Below are positions 1-7,985 of a DNA stretch of 64,000 nt, in pieces. Location: NCBI RefSeq assembly GCF_015390235.1, contig NZ_VUOH01000001.1, positions 62,001 through 126,000 on the forward strand, given 5' to 3'. Source of the DNA: Quadrisphaera sp. INWT6. Its GTDB lineage: Bacteria; Actinomycetota; Actinomycetes; Actinomycetales; Quadrisphaeraceae. Under the pieces are notes generated by a model. The model searched no databases. It was not told the DNA's origin and was given only the letters and a program-made list of their open reading frames with translations. Positions within the stretch are counted from its first letter, which is position 1; each line of letters starts with the position of its first letter. The position numbers and the translations under genes are program-made.

Positions 1-157
1 GCAGGCCCGTCCGGCGCTCGCTGCGCGAGCGGGCCACGGCGACGGCGGCCACGGCCAGCCCGTCGACGACGAGCGTCTGCGGGCCGGGTCCGAAGACCGG
101 GGCGGCCCGGGGCGTGGCCGGCGGGGCGGCCAGCGAGGTGATCGGTGCGGGGGTCAC
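1..157 (-). CDS. N-terminal fragment of an unidentified protein (runs off left edge)
   Basis: An open frame starts at a GTG (155-157, complement) and stays open to the window edge, giving about 52 residues that begin VTPAPITSLAAPP and continue into a VVDGLAVAAVAVARSRSERR stretch. A GGGAG lies about 13 nt upstream of the GTG, which is rather far. It would be transcribed away from the pilin-like gene at 310. I do not recognise the family. With this base composition, a short open frame is weak evidence, so the call is tentative. Confidence 0.3.
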   Translation of the reverse strand, partial: MTPAPITSLAAPPATPRAAPVFGPGPQTLVVDGLAVAAVAVARSRSERRTGL

Positions 158-193
158 CGCGCCATCGTGTCTCCCGCGGGGGACCGCCCGCGA

Positions 194-275
194 GGGCCCT
201 GGGGCCCTGCTGAGGAGCGGTCGGGCAGCACCGGCTCGTCCGGTGCGGGGCCCCGCACGGGGCCCTCAGGCCCTC
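194..275. promoter_or_regulatory. GGGCCCT-rich region upstream of the first pilin-like gene
   Basis: GGGCCCT occurs at 194-200, 202-208 and 260-266, with a related AGGCCCTC at 268-275 and a perfect 16-bp palindrome (GTGCGGGG and its complement) at 243-258. A denser cluster of the same heptamer lies upstream of the flp pilin gene near 11.8 kb. A role as a regulator binding region is inferred from this shared position; no clear -10 box is visible here. Confidence 0.35.
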
Positions 276-309
276 GGTCGGGCGGGGGTGCGCCCTCCAC
301 GCTCCCCCC

Positions 310-2280
310 GTGCTCTCCACCACCTCCTGGCGCGCCGTCGCCGCCGCCGCCCTCCTCGCCCTGACCGGAACGCTGGTCGCGGGCCTCCTCGTCGCCCCGT
401 GGGCGGTGGAGCAGGTCATCCCGCCCGGGACCCGCCAGCTCGACGACTCCCTGCGGGCCGCGGTGCTGGGGCTGTCGGTGGTCGTCTCCAGCCCGGTCCG
501 CCTGGCGGCGGGGGCGCTCGCGGCGCTGCTCGCGCGCCGGTTCCGCGGCACGGACGCCCGGCGGCAGGCGCTGCCGTCCGCGCTCCTGGGCGTCGGTGCC
601 GGGTGGGCCCTGTACGTGGCACCGCTGGTGCTCTGGAACCTCGCCGGCGGCCCCGCCCTGCCCTCCGAGCTCTGGTGGGAGCTGCCCCGGTGGCTGGTGG
701 AGGGGTCTCTCGGCGCCCTCGCCGTCCCCCCGGGCCGGGCCCGGACCCGGACCCGACGTCCCGCGCTCAGCGGAGACCGGGGGGCTGCCAGCGTCGAGTA
801 CGCCGGCGTGGTCTTCGTCGCCGCAGCGCTCGTGGTGGCCCTCGCGGCGGCGAGGACGGGGATCGGCCGCAGCGTCGTCGAGCGGATCTGCGCCGCGCTC
901 GACGCCGTCTGCGCCCTCGTGGACAGGGCGGACGGCCCCGACGTGGTGTGCCCCGTGTTCCAGTCCGAGCACACGAACGGCTACGAGGTGTCGGCCGCGT
1001 ACCTGGGCGTGCGCCGCGAGGACGGCGACCGGTTGACGGTCCAGAGCGACGGCTCCGCCCAGGTGCGCCTCGTGCAGAGCGCCACCGCTGGCGTCGACGC
1101 GACGGCGGGGAAGCTCGCGTTCAGGTCCGGCCCGAGCAAGACCGGGGCAGGGGGAGGGACCGGGGGAGGGGCCGGGGCAGGGGGCGAGCGAGGGGGAGGG
1201 ACCGGGGGAGGGGCCGGGGGAGGAGGTGGGGGCGAGGAGCTGGGGGGCGCGGAGGTGACGGCGGAGGCGAGCGTCCGCGCGGGGGGTGACGTCGCCCTGC
1301 TGTTCGACTTCCGCGAGGCCGACGGCGGGGCGGTCGCCGCCCAGGACTTCGTGGACCACCAGCGGGGCGCCCTCGGACAGGCCGCGGACGCCGTGGTCTC
1401 GGGGCGCCAGCTCTACGCCCAGGGCTTCCACGAGGCGCGCCACAGCGCGCAGGAGCGGTGGTGGGACCTGACCACCCGCTGGGGCGCGGGGCCGACCGAC
1501 GAGCAGCGCGCCGCCGAGGACCTCGCCTTCCGCAACGGCGGTGCCGACGCCGTCGAGGTCTCCCTGGTGGCGGAGGCTGCGGCGACGGCGTCGGGTGAGG
1601 TGCCCGGGGGTGGCGTCGAGGCGGGTCTGAGCGCCGAGCAGCGGCTGACGGCGACGGTCTCGCTCCACGACGACGGCCCCGGCCGGCCCGCCTCCACGGT
1701 CACCGGAGCCCTGGGAGGTGGTGCGTCGGCCGGTGCCTCGTGGGCGCCCTTCGGGGAGGGGGTGACCGCTGCCGGGGGCGCGGGAGGCGCGGCGGCGGCC
1801 TCGGGCGAGTGGAGCACGACCTTCGACTCGCAGGGGAACCCCCTGGAGCTCGTCGTGACGACGGAGCGCGCCTCGTCAGCGGGCGGGGAGGGCACGGCCA
1901 CCGTGGAGAGCTGGAGCCTCGACCTCACCCGACCGGCGGACCGGGCCGCGTTCGACCGCGCCTTCACGACGTCCACGGTCCCCGTGGCCGGTCTCAGCGT
2001 CACCGCGCCGGTGCCGACCCTCGACCGGGAGGCGACGGCACGGCTCGCGGCCCGGCTGCTCACCCGCTCCCGGCACCAGGAGCTGGTCTACGCCACCTCC
2101 AGCGGGACCGACGGCGCCGGCGGCCGCGCGAGCGGCGACCTCGAGCTGGCGGGCAAGGTCGAGGGGACCGGGCTGCAGTACGACCAGCAGCGCACCGCGC
2201 GGACGCTCGTCGGCGCGACGGGCCAGGACCTGGCCGCCGGCGAGGCGGTCCACCCCCTGGCGGGCTGCGTCAGCCCCTGA
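310..2280 (+). CDS. Large membrane protein with internal Flp/TadE-type pilin motif
   Basis: This 656-aa protein has about three N-terminal hydrophobic segments (roughly residues 8-30, 47-75, 90-112) and an Arg-rich stretch. It then has a prepilin-like motif, G158-AASV-E163-Y164 followed by AGVVFVAAALVV, which closely resembles the Flp pilin encoded at 11936 (G-QASA-EY-AGIIFV). A Gly-rich linker follows (about 277-310), then some 340 residues with no recognised domain. Family knowledge: prepilin peptidase cuts after the Gly of G-XXXX-EY in Flp pilins. Whether this internal copy is cut, or is simply a membrane anchor, cannot be told. Its place at the head of the Tad locus suggests a surface or pilus-associated role. 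The GTG start has no strong ribosome binding site, so the N-terminus is uncertain. Confidence 0.7.
   Translation: MLSTTSWRAVAAAALLALTGTLVAGLLVAPWAVEQVIPPGTRQLDDSLRAAVLGLSVVVSSPVRLAAGALAALLARRFRGTDARRQALPSALLGVGAGWALYVAPLVLWNLAGGPALPSELWWELPRWLVEGSLGALAVPPGRARTRTRRPALSGDRGAASVEYAGVVFVAAALVVALAAARTGIGRSVVERICAALDAVCALVDRADGPDVVCPVFQSEHTNGYEVSAAYLGVRREDGDRLTVQSDGSAQVRLVQSATAGVDATAGKLAFRSGPSKTGAGGGTGGGAGAGGERGGGTGGGAGGGGGGEELGGAEVTAEASVRAGGDVALLFDFREADGGAVAAQDFVDHQRGALGQAADAVVSGRQLYAQGFHEARHSAQERWWDLTTRWGAGPTDEQRAAEDLAFRNGGADAVEVSLVAEAAATASGEVPGGGVEAGLSAEQRLTATVSLHDDGPGRPASTVTGALGGGASAGASWAPFGEGVTAAGGAGGAAAASGEWSTTFDSQGNPLELVVTTERASSAGGEGTATVESWSLDLTRPADRAAFDRAFTTSTVPVAGLSVTAPVPTLDREATARLAARLLTRSRHQELVYATSSGTDGAGGRASGDLELAGKVEGTGLQYDQQRTARTLVGATGQDLAAGEAVHPLAGCVSP
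1149..1219 (+). repeat. Perfect 29-bp G-rich direct repeat inside the pilin-like gene
   Basis: Two identical 29-bp copies (1149-1177 and 1191-1219) consist of runs of four or five G separated by A or CC. They encode the Gly-rich linker. The G-runs could form G-quadruplexes on the coding strand, and the repeat is a likely site of length variation. Confidence 0.8.
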
Positions 2281-2287
2281 CCGGTTT

Positions 2288-2338
2288 GTGACCCTGAGTG
2301 ATCACGGGTGTCACCCTCGACTGTCACCCTTAGTGATC
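2288..2338. promoter_or_regulatory. Repeated GTSACCCT motifs upstream of the pilus genes
   Basis: The gap of about 190 bp between the 656-aa gene and the next one holds two near-identical 16-mers, GTGACCCTGAGTGATC (2288-2303) and GTCACCCTTAGTGATC (2323-2338). A third partial copy, GTCACCCTCGA, is at 2310-2320. The stretch is clearly less GC-rich than its surroundings. It is the natural promoter region for the operon starting at 2475, so direct-repeat operator sites are a reasonable inference. Confidence 0.5.
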
Positions 2339-2474
2339 TTGTCGGCCGGGCGGATGCACCCGATCCGTGGGCGGAGCGAGCTCCTGCCGTGCCGAGAGGT
2401 CGCAGTCGTGCACAGTCCGTGATCGTCCCGGCGTGATCACCAGCGCCTCGTCGTCTCTCTCCGTGAGGAGCTCC

Positions 2475-3287
2475 GTGCGCGCTGACATCACCACCCTCGG
2501 CTTCGCCGCCGACCCTCGCTCCGCCCTCGCGACGCCTCCCGCGCCCGTGGACCCCTTCGAGGCGCTGGTCTCGCACCCCGCCGGCGACCACCTGGTGCTC
2601 GCCTGGCTCCCCGGGATCGCCGGCGGAGCCCGCGGCCTGGCCACCGCGAGGGCGCTCGCGGGCCGGCGCGACCTCGTGGTCGAGGTGGTGGACGCGCCGG
2701 AGCACGCCGACGAGGCACCCCTGACCGCCGCCGTCGCGGTCGCCGCCGTCCTGCGCAGCACCGGCGCCGACGTGCCCCTGGCGGCCCTCGTGCCCCTGGC
2801 GCGGGCAGCGGCGGCAGCGCTGCAGTCCTGGCGCGTGGTCGGGACGGTCGCCGCCCTGGGCCGCCCCGCGCCGTCGCTGTGGCAGCACGCCCTCTCGTGG
2901 GTCCCCGGCACGCGGTTCACGGTCGACCTCGCGGGAGGGTCCGTGACCCGCGGCGTGTCACCGCGCCCGACCGCCTCCCGCCGTCCGATCGGGCCGGCCT
3001 GGGCCGCTCACACCGGCGCCGCCGGGAGGACCTGGGGCGAGGAGCTGCTGGCCCGCGCCGGCGTCCGCGCCCTGGACGTGAGCGCCTGCGGCCGGCCCGA
3101 CCGCGCGGCCCGGCCCCTCGCCGAGGTCAGCGTGCTGACCGCTCCGCTGGAGCAGCTGCTCGCCGACCCGGCGGTCGCCGCCGTCGAGCCGTGCCGCGGC
3201 TGCCACCGACCCACCCCCACCGGCACCTGCCCGTTCTGCGGCCACCACCGGGCCGCCGGCACCACCTCCGAGGAGCACCCCGCATGA
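2475..3287 (+). CDS. Unrecognised protein with C-terminal zinc ribbon, first gene of pilus operon
   Basis: The protein is 270 aa. The chosen GTG at 2475 follows GAGGAG by 4 nt, a strong ribosome binding site; longer in-frame starts (2367, 2463) lack one. The C-terminus carries four cysteines in zinc-ribbon spacing, C240-x2-C243 and C252-x2-C255 (CRGCHRP, CPFCGHH). The rest is Ala-rich, soluble-looking and not assigned to a family. It sits 5' of the cpaB-like gene and overlaps it by 4 nt, so it probably belongs to pilus assembly or its control. No catalytic motif was seen. Confidence 0.75.
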   Translation: MRADITTLGFAADPRSALATPPAPVDPFEALVSHPAGDHLVLAWLPGIAGGARGLATARALAGRRDLVVEVVDAPEHADEAPLTAAVAVAAVLRSTGADVPLAALVPLARAAAAALQSWRVVGTVAALGRPAPSLWQHALSWVPGTRFTVDLAGGSVTRGVSPRPTASRRPIGPAWAAHTGAAGRTWGEELLARAGVRALDVSACGRPDRAARPLAEVSVLTAPLEQLLADPAVAAVEPCRGCHRPTPTGTCPFCGHHRAAGTTSEEHPA

Positions 3288-4021
3288 ACCCCCGCCAGCG
3301 CCGCGGTGCGCTGCTCGTCGTCGTCGCCCTGGTGGGCGCGGTCGCGGTCTTCGCCTCCGTCCTGTCCTTCGTCTCCTCGGTGAGCGCCAAGGTCGGGCCG
3401 CTCGTCGGCGTCGTCGCCCTCAGCCACGACGTCCCCGCGTTCACCGCCCTCACCCCCGCTGACGTCACCGTCGTCGACGTGCCCCGCCAGTGGGCTCCGG
3501 CCGGCGCCGTCCTCGACGCCGCCTCCGTGGTCGGCCTCGTCTCGCCGAGCGCGCTGCCGGCCGGCACCTACGCCCAGACGGGGATGTTCGAGACCTCACC
3601 GGGCGTCGCCGACGGGTACCGCGAGGTCGCGATCCTGGTCGACGCCGAGACGGGCGTGGCGGGCAAGGTCAGCGCCGGGGACAGGGTCGACGTCATCGCC
3701 ACCACCGCGGCGGACGGGCCCTCGGGCGGCACCGGCACCGCCACCGCGGACGCGCCCGCGGCACCGGCCACCGCGCAGGTGTGGGTCCAGGACGCGCTGG
3801 TGCTCAACGTGGGCGTCGTCCAGGACGTGCAGGCCGACACCACCGGGGGCCTCACCGAGGGCAAGGCCGTTCCCGTCACCTTCGCGCTCCCCGTGGCCGA
3901 CGCGCTGCGCCTCGCCTACGCCGAGAGCTTCGCCGTCAAGGTCCGCCTCGCGCTGCGCGGCGGCGGCGACGACGCACCGATCGCCACCGACCAGCAGGTC
4001 TTCACCGAGGGGAGCCGCTGA
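3284..4021 (+). CDS. cpaB: CpaB/RcpC-like SAF-domain pilus assembly protein
   Basis: The protein is 245 aa, with one N-terminal membrane segment (about 9-30), then a SAF-type domain (about 45-105, with VPAFTALTPADVTVVDVP) and an RcpC-like region containing the GKVSAGDRVDVIATT stretch. CpaB/RcpC proteins help assemble the Tad pilus at the cell envelope. The ATG at 3284 has GGAG upstream and overlaps the preceding stop. The end overlaps the tadZ start as TGATG, implying translational coupling. A second SAF protein, encoded at 29293, is separate from this operon. Confidence 0.8.
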   Translation: MNPRQRRGALLVVVALVGAVAVFASVLSFVSSVSAKVGPLVGVVALSHDVPAFTALTPADVTVVDVPRQWAPAGAVLDAASVVGLVSPSALPAGTYAQTGMFETSPGVADGYREVAILVDAETGVAGKVSAGDRVDVIATTAADGPSGGTGTATADAPAAPATAQVWVQDALVLNVGVVQDVQADTTGGLTEGKAVPVTFALPVADALRLAYAESFAVKVRLALRGGGDDAPIATDQQVFTEGSR

Positions 4022-5883
4022 TGGCCACCAGCATCGTCCTGGCCACCGATGACGAGGCCCTGCGCGAGCACGTCGAGCTCGTGGTCGACGAGAGCGCCGA
4101 CCTCGTCCTGGCCGCCGTGGTGCCCGACCTCGACCGGCTCGCGGAGGCCCTCGGCGCCGCCGACGTCGACGTGCTGCTCCTGGACGAGCGCATGGCGCGC
4201 GTCTCGCTGCGCGACACCGTGCGCGACGCCTCCACCGCCAACCCCTTCGCCGGCGTCGTGGTGCTGACGCCGGAGACCTCCGAGCGCACCTCCGCGGAGC
4301 GGTACGCCGCGGCCCTGGAGGCCGGGGCCCGGTCGACCATCGCCTTCCCCTCGTCCCTGGACGACCTGCGCACCCGGGTGCAGCAGGCCGCCGACTGGGG
4401 CCGCTCGCTGCGCGCCCACGTCGGCGGCGACCAGCGGCGCGCCGGCACCCGGGGGCGCCTGGTGGCCCTCGCCGGGGCCAAGGGGGGCGTCGGCACGAGC
4501 GTCATCGCCACGCTCCTGGCCCGCGAGGCGCTGAGCTCCGCGCCGTCGGTGTGCCTGGTGGACGCCGACCTGCGGGGCGGCACCCTCGGCTTCTACGCCG
4601 ACGTCACCGCGCGGCGCACCCTCGCCGACCTCGCCGAGGTGGCCTCCGACCTGACCGGTCGCAGCATCCGCGAGGTCGCCGTCGAGCACGAGTGCGGGCT
4701 GGTGCTCGTGCTCGCGCCCGAGGAGGTCGAGCGCGCGGAGGACCTGACCGCCGACGTCGCCCGCGCCGTCTTCAGCCACCTGCGCTCGCACTTCGACGTC
4801 GTGGTCGTCGACTGCGGCTCCGACCTCGACGAGGCCCGCGCCATGGTGATCGAGCTCGCCGACGAGGTGGTGCTCGTCACCAGCACCGACGTGGTGGCGC
4901 TGCGCGCCGCCCGCGCCGCGCTGGCCACGTGGGAGCGGCTCTCGGTGCGCACCCCCGAGGGGGTCCGGCTCGTGCTCAACCGCGTCAGCCGGAAGGTCGA
5001 GGTGCAGCCCGACCTGGTCAGCCGCGTCCTCGGGCTGCCCGTCACCGCGGCCCTGCCCGCGGCCTTCTCCGCGCTGGAGGCACCCCTGAACGCCGGGCGC
5101 CTGCTGCACGCCCCGCCGGCCGCCCTGGCGCCCGCGGTCGCCGCGCTCAGCGCCGCGACGGGCCTGGCCGCTCCCGCGGCGGTCCCGGCGCGACGGCGCG
5201 CGCGCCCCCTGCGCGACCCGCGACCGTCGTCGGGGCCGGACGAGGCCGGTCCGGGCGAGGCCGGCCCCGGGCGCGCCCCGCGGCGGTCCCGGAGCGCTCG
5301 CCGCCCCGGGGCCACCGCTCCGGCGGAGGTCGCGGCGCCGGTGACCGGGTACCTCCTCGAGGAGACCCCCCTCCTGGTGGCCGCCGCGCCGGTCCCGCCG
5401 GCTCCGGTCGCGGTCCCGGTCGCTGCTCCGGTCGCTGCTCCCGTCGCTGCTCCGGTCGCTGCTCCGGTGGCACCCATCCCGGCACCCACCGCGGCGCCTG
5501 CGCCGGCCGTGCCGCAGGACGACGTCTGGGCGCCCCCGACCCCCGCGCCGGCGAGGGCCCGAGCGCCCCGCCGCTCAGCGCCCCCGGCGCCGCCCGCGCA
5601 GCGGACGCCCCCGCCGCCGGCACCGGTCCGGGTGGTGGACCCGTGGGCCCCGCCGACCCCGTCGGCCGCGGTGCGACCGCCGGTGGCTCCGAGCCCGGGG
5701 GCGACCCCGCCGGTGTGGAACCGCGTCGACGGCTCGGGCGACCTCATCGCCCGCATGGGCGACCCCCGCGGCTCCTCTCCCCGGCGGTCGCACCCGCTGG
5801 TCGCACCCTCCGTCGACCCGGCAGTCGGTCCGGCAGCCGACCCGGCGGCTGAGCCGCCGGCCGGGCCCGGGGCGGGCCGGTGA
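4021..5883 (+). CDS. tadZ: TadZ/CpaE-like pilus localisation ATPase
   Basis: The protein is 620 aa. Residues 1-120 look like a receiver-type domain as in CpaE/TadZ. From about 148 there is a MinD/ParA-type ATPase with a deviant Walker A, AGAKGGVGTS (Lys154), then a VCLVDADLRGG segment and a VVVVDCGSDLDEA Walker-B-like segment. TadZ proteins place the Tad machine at the cell pole in other bacteria. The last 220 residues are an Ala/Pro-rich tail, probably disordered, with a tandem APVA run, which makes the protein longer than usual. It is coupled by overlap to both neighbours (TGATG upstream, GTGA downstream). Confidence 0.85.
   Translation: MATSIVLATDDEALREHVELVVDESADLVLAAVVPDLDRLAEALGAADVDVLLLDERMARVSLRDTVRDASTANPFAGVVVLTPETSERTSAERYAAALEAGARSTIAFPSSLDDLRTRVQQAADWGRSLRAHVGGDQRRAGTRGRLVALAGAKGGVGTSVIATLLAREALSSAPSVCLVDADLRGGTLGFYADVTARRTLADLAEVASDLTGRSIREVAVEHECGLVLVLAPEEVERAEDLTADVARAVFSHLRSHFDVVVVDCGSDLDEARAMVIELADEVVLVTSTDVVALRAARAALATWERLSVRTPEGVRLVLNRVSRKVEVQPDLVSRVLGLPVTAALPAAFSALEAPLNAGRLLHAPPAALAPAVAALSAATGLAAPAAVPARRRARPLRDPRPSSGPDEAGPGEAGPGRAPRRSRSARRPGATAPAEVAAPVTGYLLEETPLLVAAAPVPPAPVAVPVAAPVAAPVAAPVAAPVAPIPAPTAAPAPAVPQDDVWAPPTPAPARARAPRRSAPPAPPAQRTPPPPAPVRVVDPWAPPTPSAAVRPPVAPSPGATPPVWNRVDGSGDLIARMGDPRGSSPRRSHPLVAPSVDPAVGPAADPAAEPPAGPGAGR
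5424..5471 (+). repeat. 12-bp tandem repeat encoding an APVA run
   Basis: About four copies of a 12-nt unit (GCTCCGGTCGCT and single-base variants) encode consecutive Ala-Pro-Val-Ala units in the TadZ tail. It is an in-frame minisatellite, so copy number can change without breaking the reading frame. Confidence 0.7.
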
Positions 5884-6236
5884 GCCCGCGCGATCGCCGT
5901 CCCCGCGGTGACGGCGGTCAGCTGCTCGCCGAGGCGCCGGTGGTGTTCGCGCTCGTCCTGGTCGTGCTGCTCCTGTGCCTGCAGGGCGTCCTGTGGGCGA
6001 CGACGGCGCTGCTGGCGCGCCACGCGGCCTTCGAGGGGGCCCGCGTCGCGGCCACCAGCCCCCTCGACGTCGCAGCTGCTGCCCGCGCGGTGCTGCCCGC
6101 TGGGTGGTCCGCCAGCGGCGTCCGCGACGCCGGCGGGGCCGTCGCCGTCGACGTCGTCGGGCCCGTGCTCGTGCCGGGCCTGACCGACGTGCTGACCATC
6201 ACGGCGTCCGCCCCCGTGGTCGCGGAGCCCCGGTGA
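5880..6236 (+). CDS. TadE-like pseudopilin
   Basis: The protein is 118 aa. A short charged N-terminus ends in a prepilin-like site, G-QLLA-E, followed by a single hydrophobic helix (PVVFALVLVVLLLCLQGVLW) and a periplasmic/extracellular domain of about 70 residues, the standard TadE layout. TadE and TadF are minor pseudopilins processed by prepilin peptidase. The GTG start overlaps the TadZ stop as GTGA, and the end overlaps the next pseudopilin in the same way. Confidence 0.8.
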   Translation: MSPRDRRPRGDGGQLLAEAPVVFALVLVVLLLCLQGVLWATTALLARHAAFEGARVAATSPLDVAAAARAVLPAGWSASGVRDAGGAVAVDVVGPVLVPGLTDVLTITASAPVVAEPR

Positions 6237-6601
6237 GGGCTCGAGCGGTGCGCCGCGCGCGGACGGACGCCGGGTCGCTCGCCGTCGAGCTCGTGGCCGT
6301 GGTCCCCGTGCTGCTGGTCGTGACGCTCCTGTGCGTCCAGGGCTTCGGCGCCGTCTCGGCGGTGGAGGCGACCCAGCGCGCGGCGCGCGACGCCGCGCGC
6401 GCCGCCTCGCTGGGGGAGGACCCGGTCGCCGCCGCGCGCGCCGACCTGCCCCTGGCCGGCGAGCTGCGGCGCGTGAGCACCGGCGGCGGCTGCGGTGACG
6501 TCTGCGTCCGGGTCGACGTCGAGGTGCCGCTCGGCGTCCCGGGGTTCGTGACCCTAGTGCGGCTGCCGGTGAGCCGCACCGCGGCCATGCCGGCCGGCTG
6601 A
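6233..6601 (+). CDS. TadE/TadF-like pseudopilin
   Basis: The protein is 122 aa. A basic N-terminus leads to the prepilin-like site G-SLAV-E and a hydrophobic helix (LVAVVPVLLVVTLLCVQGF), followed by a small outer domain with two cysteines (CGDVC) that could form a disulfide. It is the second of a pair of TadE/F-type proteins and overlaps the first by 4 nt (GTGA). The next gene, tadA, starts after a 76-nt gap with short CAGCAC repeats. Confidence 0.8.
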   Translation: MRARAVRRARTDAGSLAVELVAVVPVLLVVTLLCVQGFGAVSAVEATQRAARDAARAASLGEDPVAAARADLPLAGELRRVSTGGGCGDVCVRVDVEVPLGVPGFVTLVRLPVSRTAAMPAG

Positions 6602-6677
6602 CCCGCACCAGCACAGCACCAGCACCAGCACCGACAAGACCAGCCAGACCCATCCCAGTCCAGCGGAAGGGGGCGCC

Positions 6678-7985
6678 GTGGCGCTCAAGGACCGGGTGCC
6701 CGTGCGCACCCCGAACGGCCGCAGCCGCGACGCCGACGACGCCGACGCGATCGCCGTCTACCGCGAGCGGCTGCTCGCCGAGCTCGACCGCTCTGAGCTC
6801 GCGGCCCTCTCGCACGACCAGCGCCGGCTGCGCCTGGAGCGCCGCATGGGCGACGTGCTCAGCCTCGAGGGGCCGGTGCTGGGAGACCGGGACCGCGCCG
6901 CGATCATCCGCCGCGTCGTCGACGACGCCCTCGGGCTGGGCGTGCTCGAGCCACTGCTCGCCGACCCGAGCATCACCGAGATCATGGTCAACGGTCCGCG
7001 CGACGTGTTCGTCGAGCGCGACGGGCGCCTGCAGCGCCACCCGATGAGCTTCAGCTCGGACGAGCACCTGCTGCAGACCATCGACAGGATCGTCTCGGCG
7101 GTGAACCGCCGGGTCGACGAGTCCAGCCCCATGGTCGACGCGCGCCTGGCCACCGGTGAGCGCGTCAACGTCGTCATCCCCCCGCTGGCGCTGGACGGCC
7201 CGTCGCTGACCATCCGCCGCTTCCCGCGGCCGTTCCGCCTCGACGAGCTGGTCGGGCGCGGCAGCCTCGACGCGGCCCTGGTCGACCTGTTCGGCGCGCT
7301 CGTGCGGGCCCGGCTGAGCGTCGTGGTCTCCGGCGGCACCGGCACCGGCAAGACGACCTTCCTCAACGCCCTCTCGGGCCTGGTGCCCGGCCACGAGCGC
7401 ATCGTCACCATCGAGGACGCCGCCGAGCTGTCGCTGCAGCAGGAGCACGTGGTGCGGCTGGAGTCGCGGCCCGCCAACGTCGAGGGCCGCGGCCAGGTCA
7501 GCATCCGCGACCTGGTCCGCAACAGCCTGCGCATGCGGCCCGACCGCATCATCGTCGGCGAGGTCCGCGGCGGCGAGGCCCTGGACATGCTCCAGGCGAT
7601 GAACACCGGTCACGAGGGCTCGCTGGTCACCGTGCACGCCAACGCCGCCGAGGACGCCCTCGGCCGCATCGAGACCCTCGCCGCGATGAGCGAGCTGGCG
7701 CTGCCGGTCGACGTGCTCCGCGACCAGGTCAACACCGCCGTCGACGTCGTGGTGCAGCTCTCCCGCGGCGCGGACGGCTCGCGGCGCGTGGTGGAGGTGG
7801 CCGCCCTGGTCTCCCGGCACCGGGAGCCGTACGCGCTGGCGCCGCTGGCCACCTTCGAGGCGGCACCGCCCGGACCCGACCGCGTCGTGGCCGGTCGGTG
7901 GGTGCACCACGAGCTGCCCCAGGCCGTGGTCCGCCGGCTGCTCGCCGCGGGCGAGGCCGTCCCGGCGAGCTGGGGCCGGTCGTGA
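6678..7985 (+). CDS. tadA: TadA/CpaF pilus assembly ATPase
   Basis: The protein is 435 aa. It shows the N-terminal domain of type II/IV secretion ATPases (ITEIMVNGPRDVFVERDG), then Walker A SGGTGTGKTT (Lys225), an Asp box (IVTIEDAAEL), Walker B region RPDRIIVGEVRGGEA and a His box (GHEGSLVTVHANAA). It drives assembly of the Tad/Flp pilus at the inner face of the membrane. The GTG start follows GGAAGGGGG. It overlaps tadB by GTGA. All motifs are intact and the length is normal for the family. Confidence 0.93.
   Translation: MALKDRVPVRTPNGRSRDADDADAIAVYRERLLAELDRSELAALSHDQRRLRLERRMGDVLSLEGPVLGDRDRAAIIRRVVDDALGLGVLEPLLADPSITEIMVNGPRDVFVERDGRLQRHPMSFSSDEHLLQTIDRIVSAVNRRVDESSPMVDARLATGERVNVVIPPLALDGPSLTIRRFPRPFRLDELVGRGSLDAALVDLFGALVRARLSVVVSGGTGTGKTTFLNALSGLVPGHERIVTIEDAAELSLQQEHVVRLESRPANVEGRGQVSIRDLVRNSLRMRPDRIIVGEVRGGEALDMLQAMNTGHEGSLVTVHANAAEDALGRIETLAAMSELALPVDVLRDQVNTAVDVVVQLSRGADGSRRVVEVAALVSRHREPYALAPLATFEAAPPGPDRVVAGRWVHHELPQAVVRRLLAAGEAVPASWGRS

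Noticed and set aside
243-258. Perfect 16-bp palindrome as a terminator
   Set aside because: With no loop bases it would be a poor hairpin, and G/C palindromes of this size are expected at this GC content; kept only as part of the upstream region.
2299-2307. GTGATCACG as another CATGATCACG element
   Set aside because: It lacks the CCCAT flank and belongs instead to the GTSACCCT repeat.
4593-7910. A 1105-codon open frame on the minus strand opposite tadZ-tadA
   Set aside because: It is a shadow of the well-supported pilus genes; its translation is low-complexity Arg/Gly/Ala with no domain.
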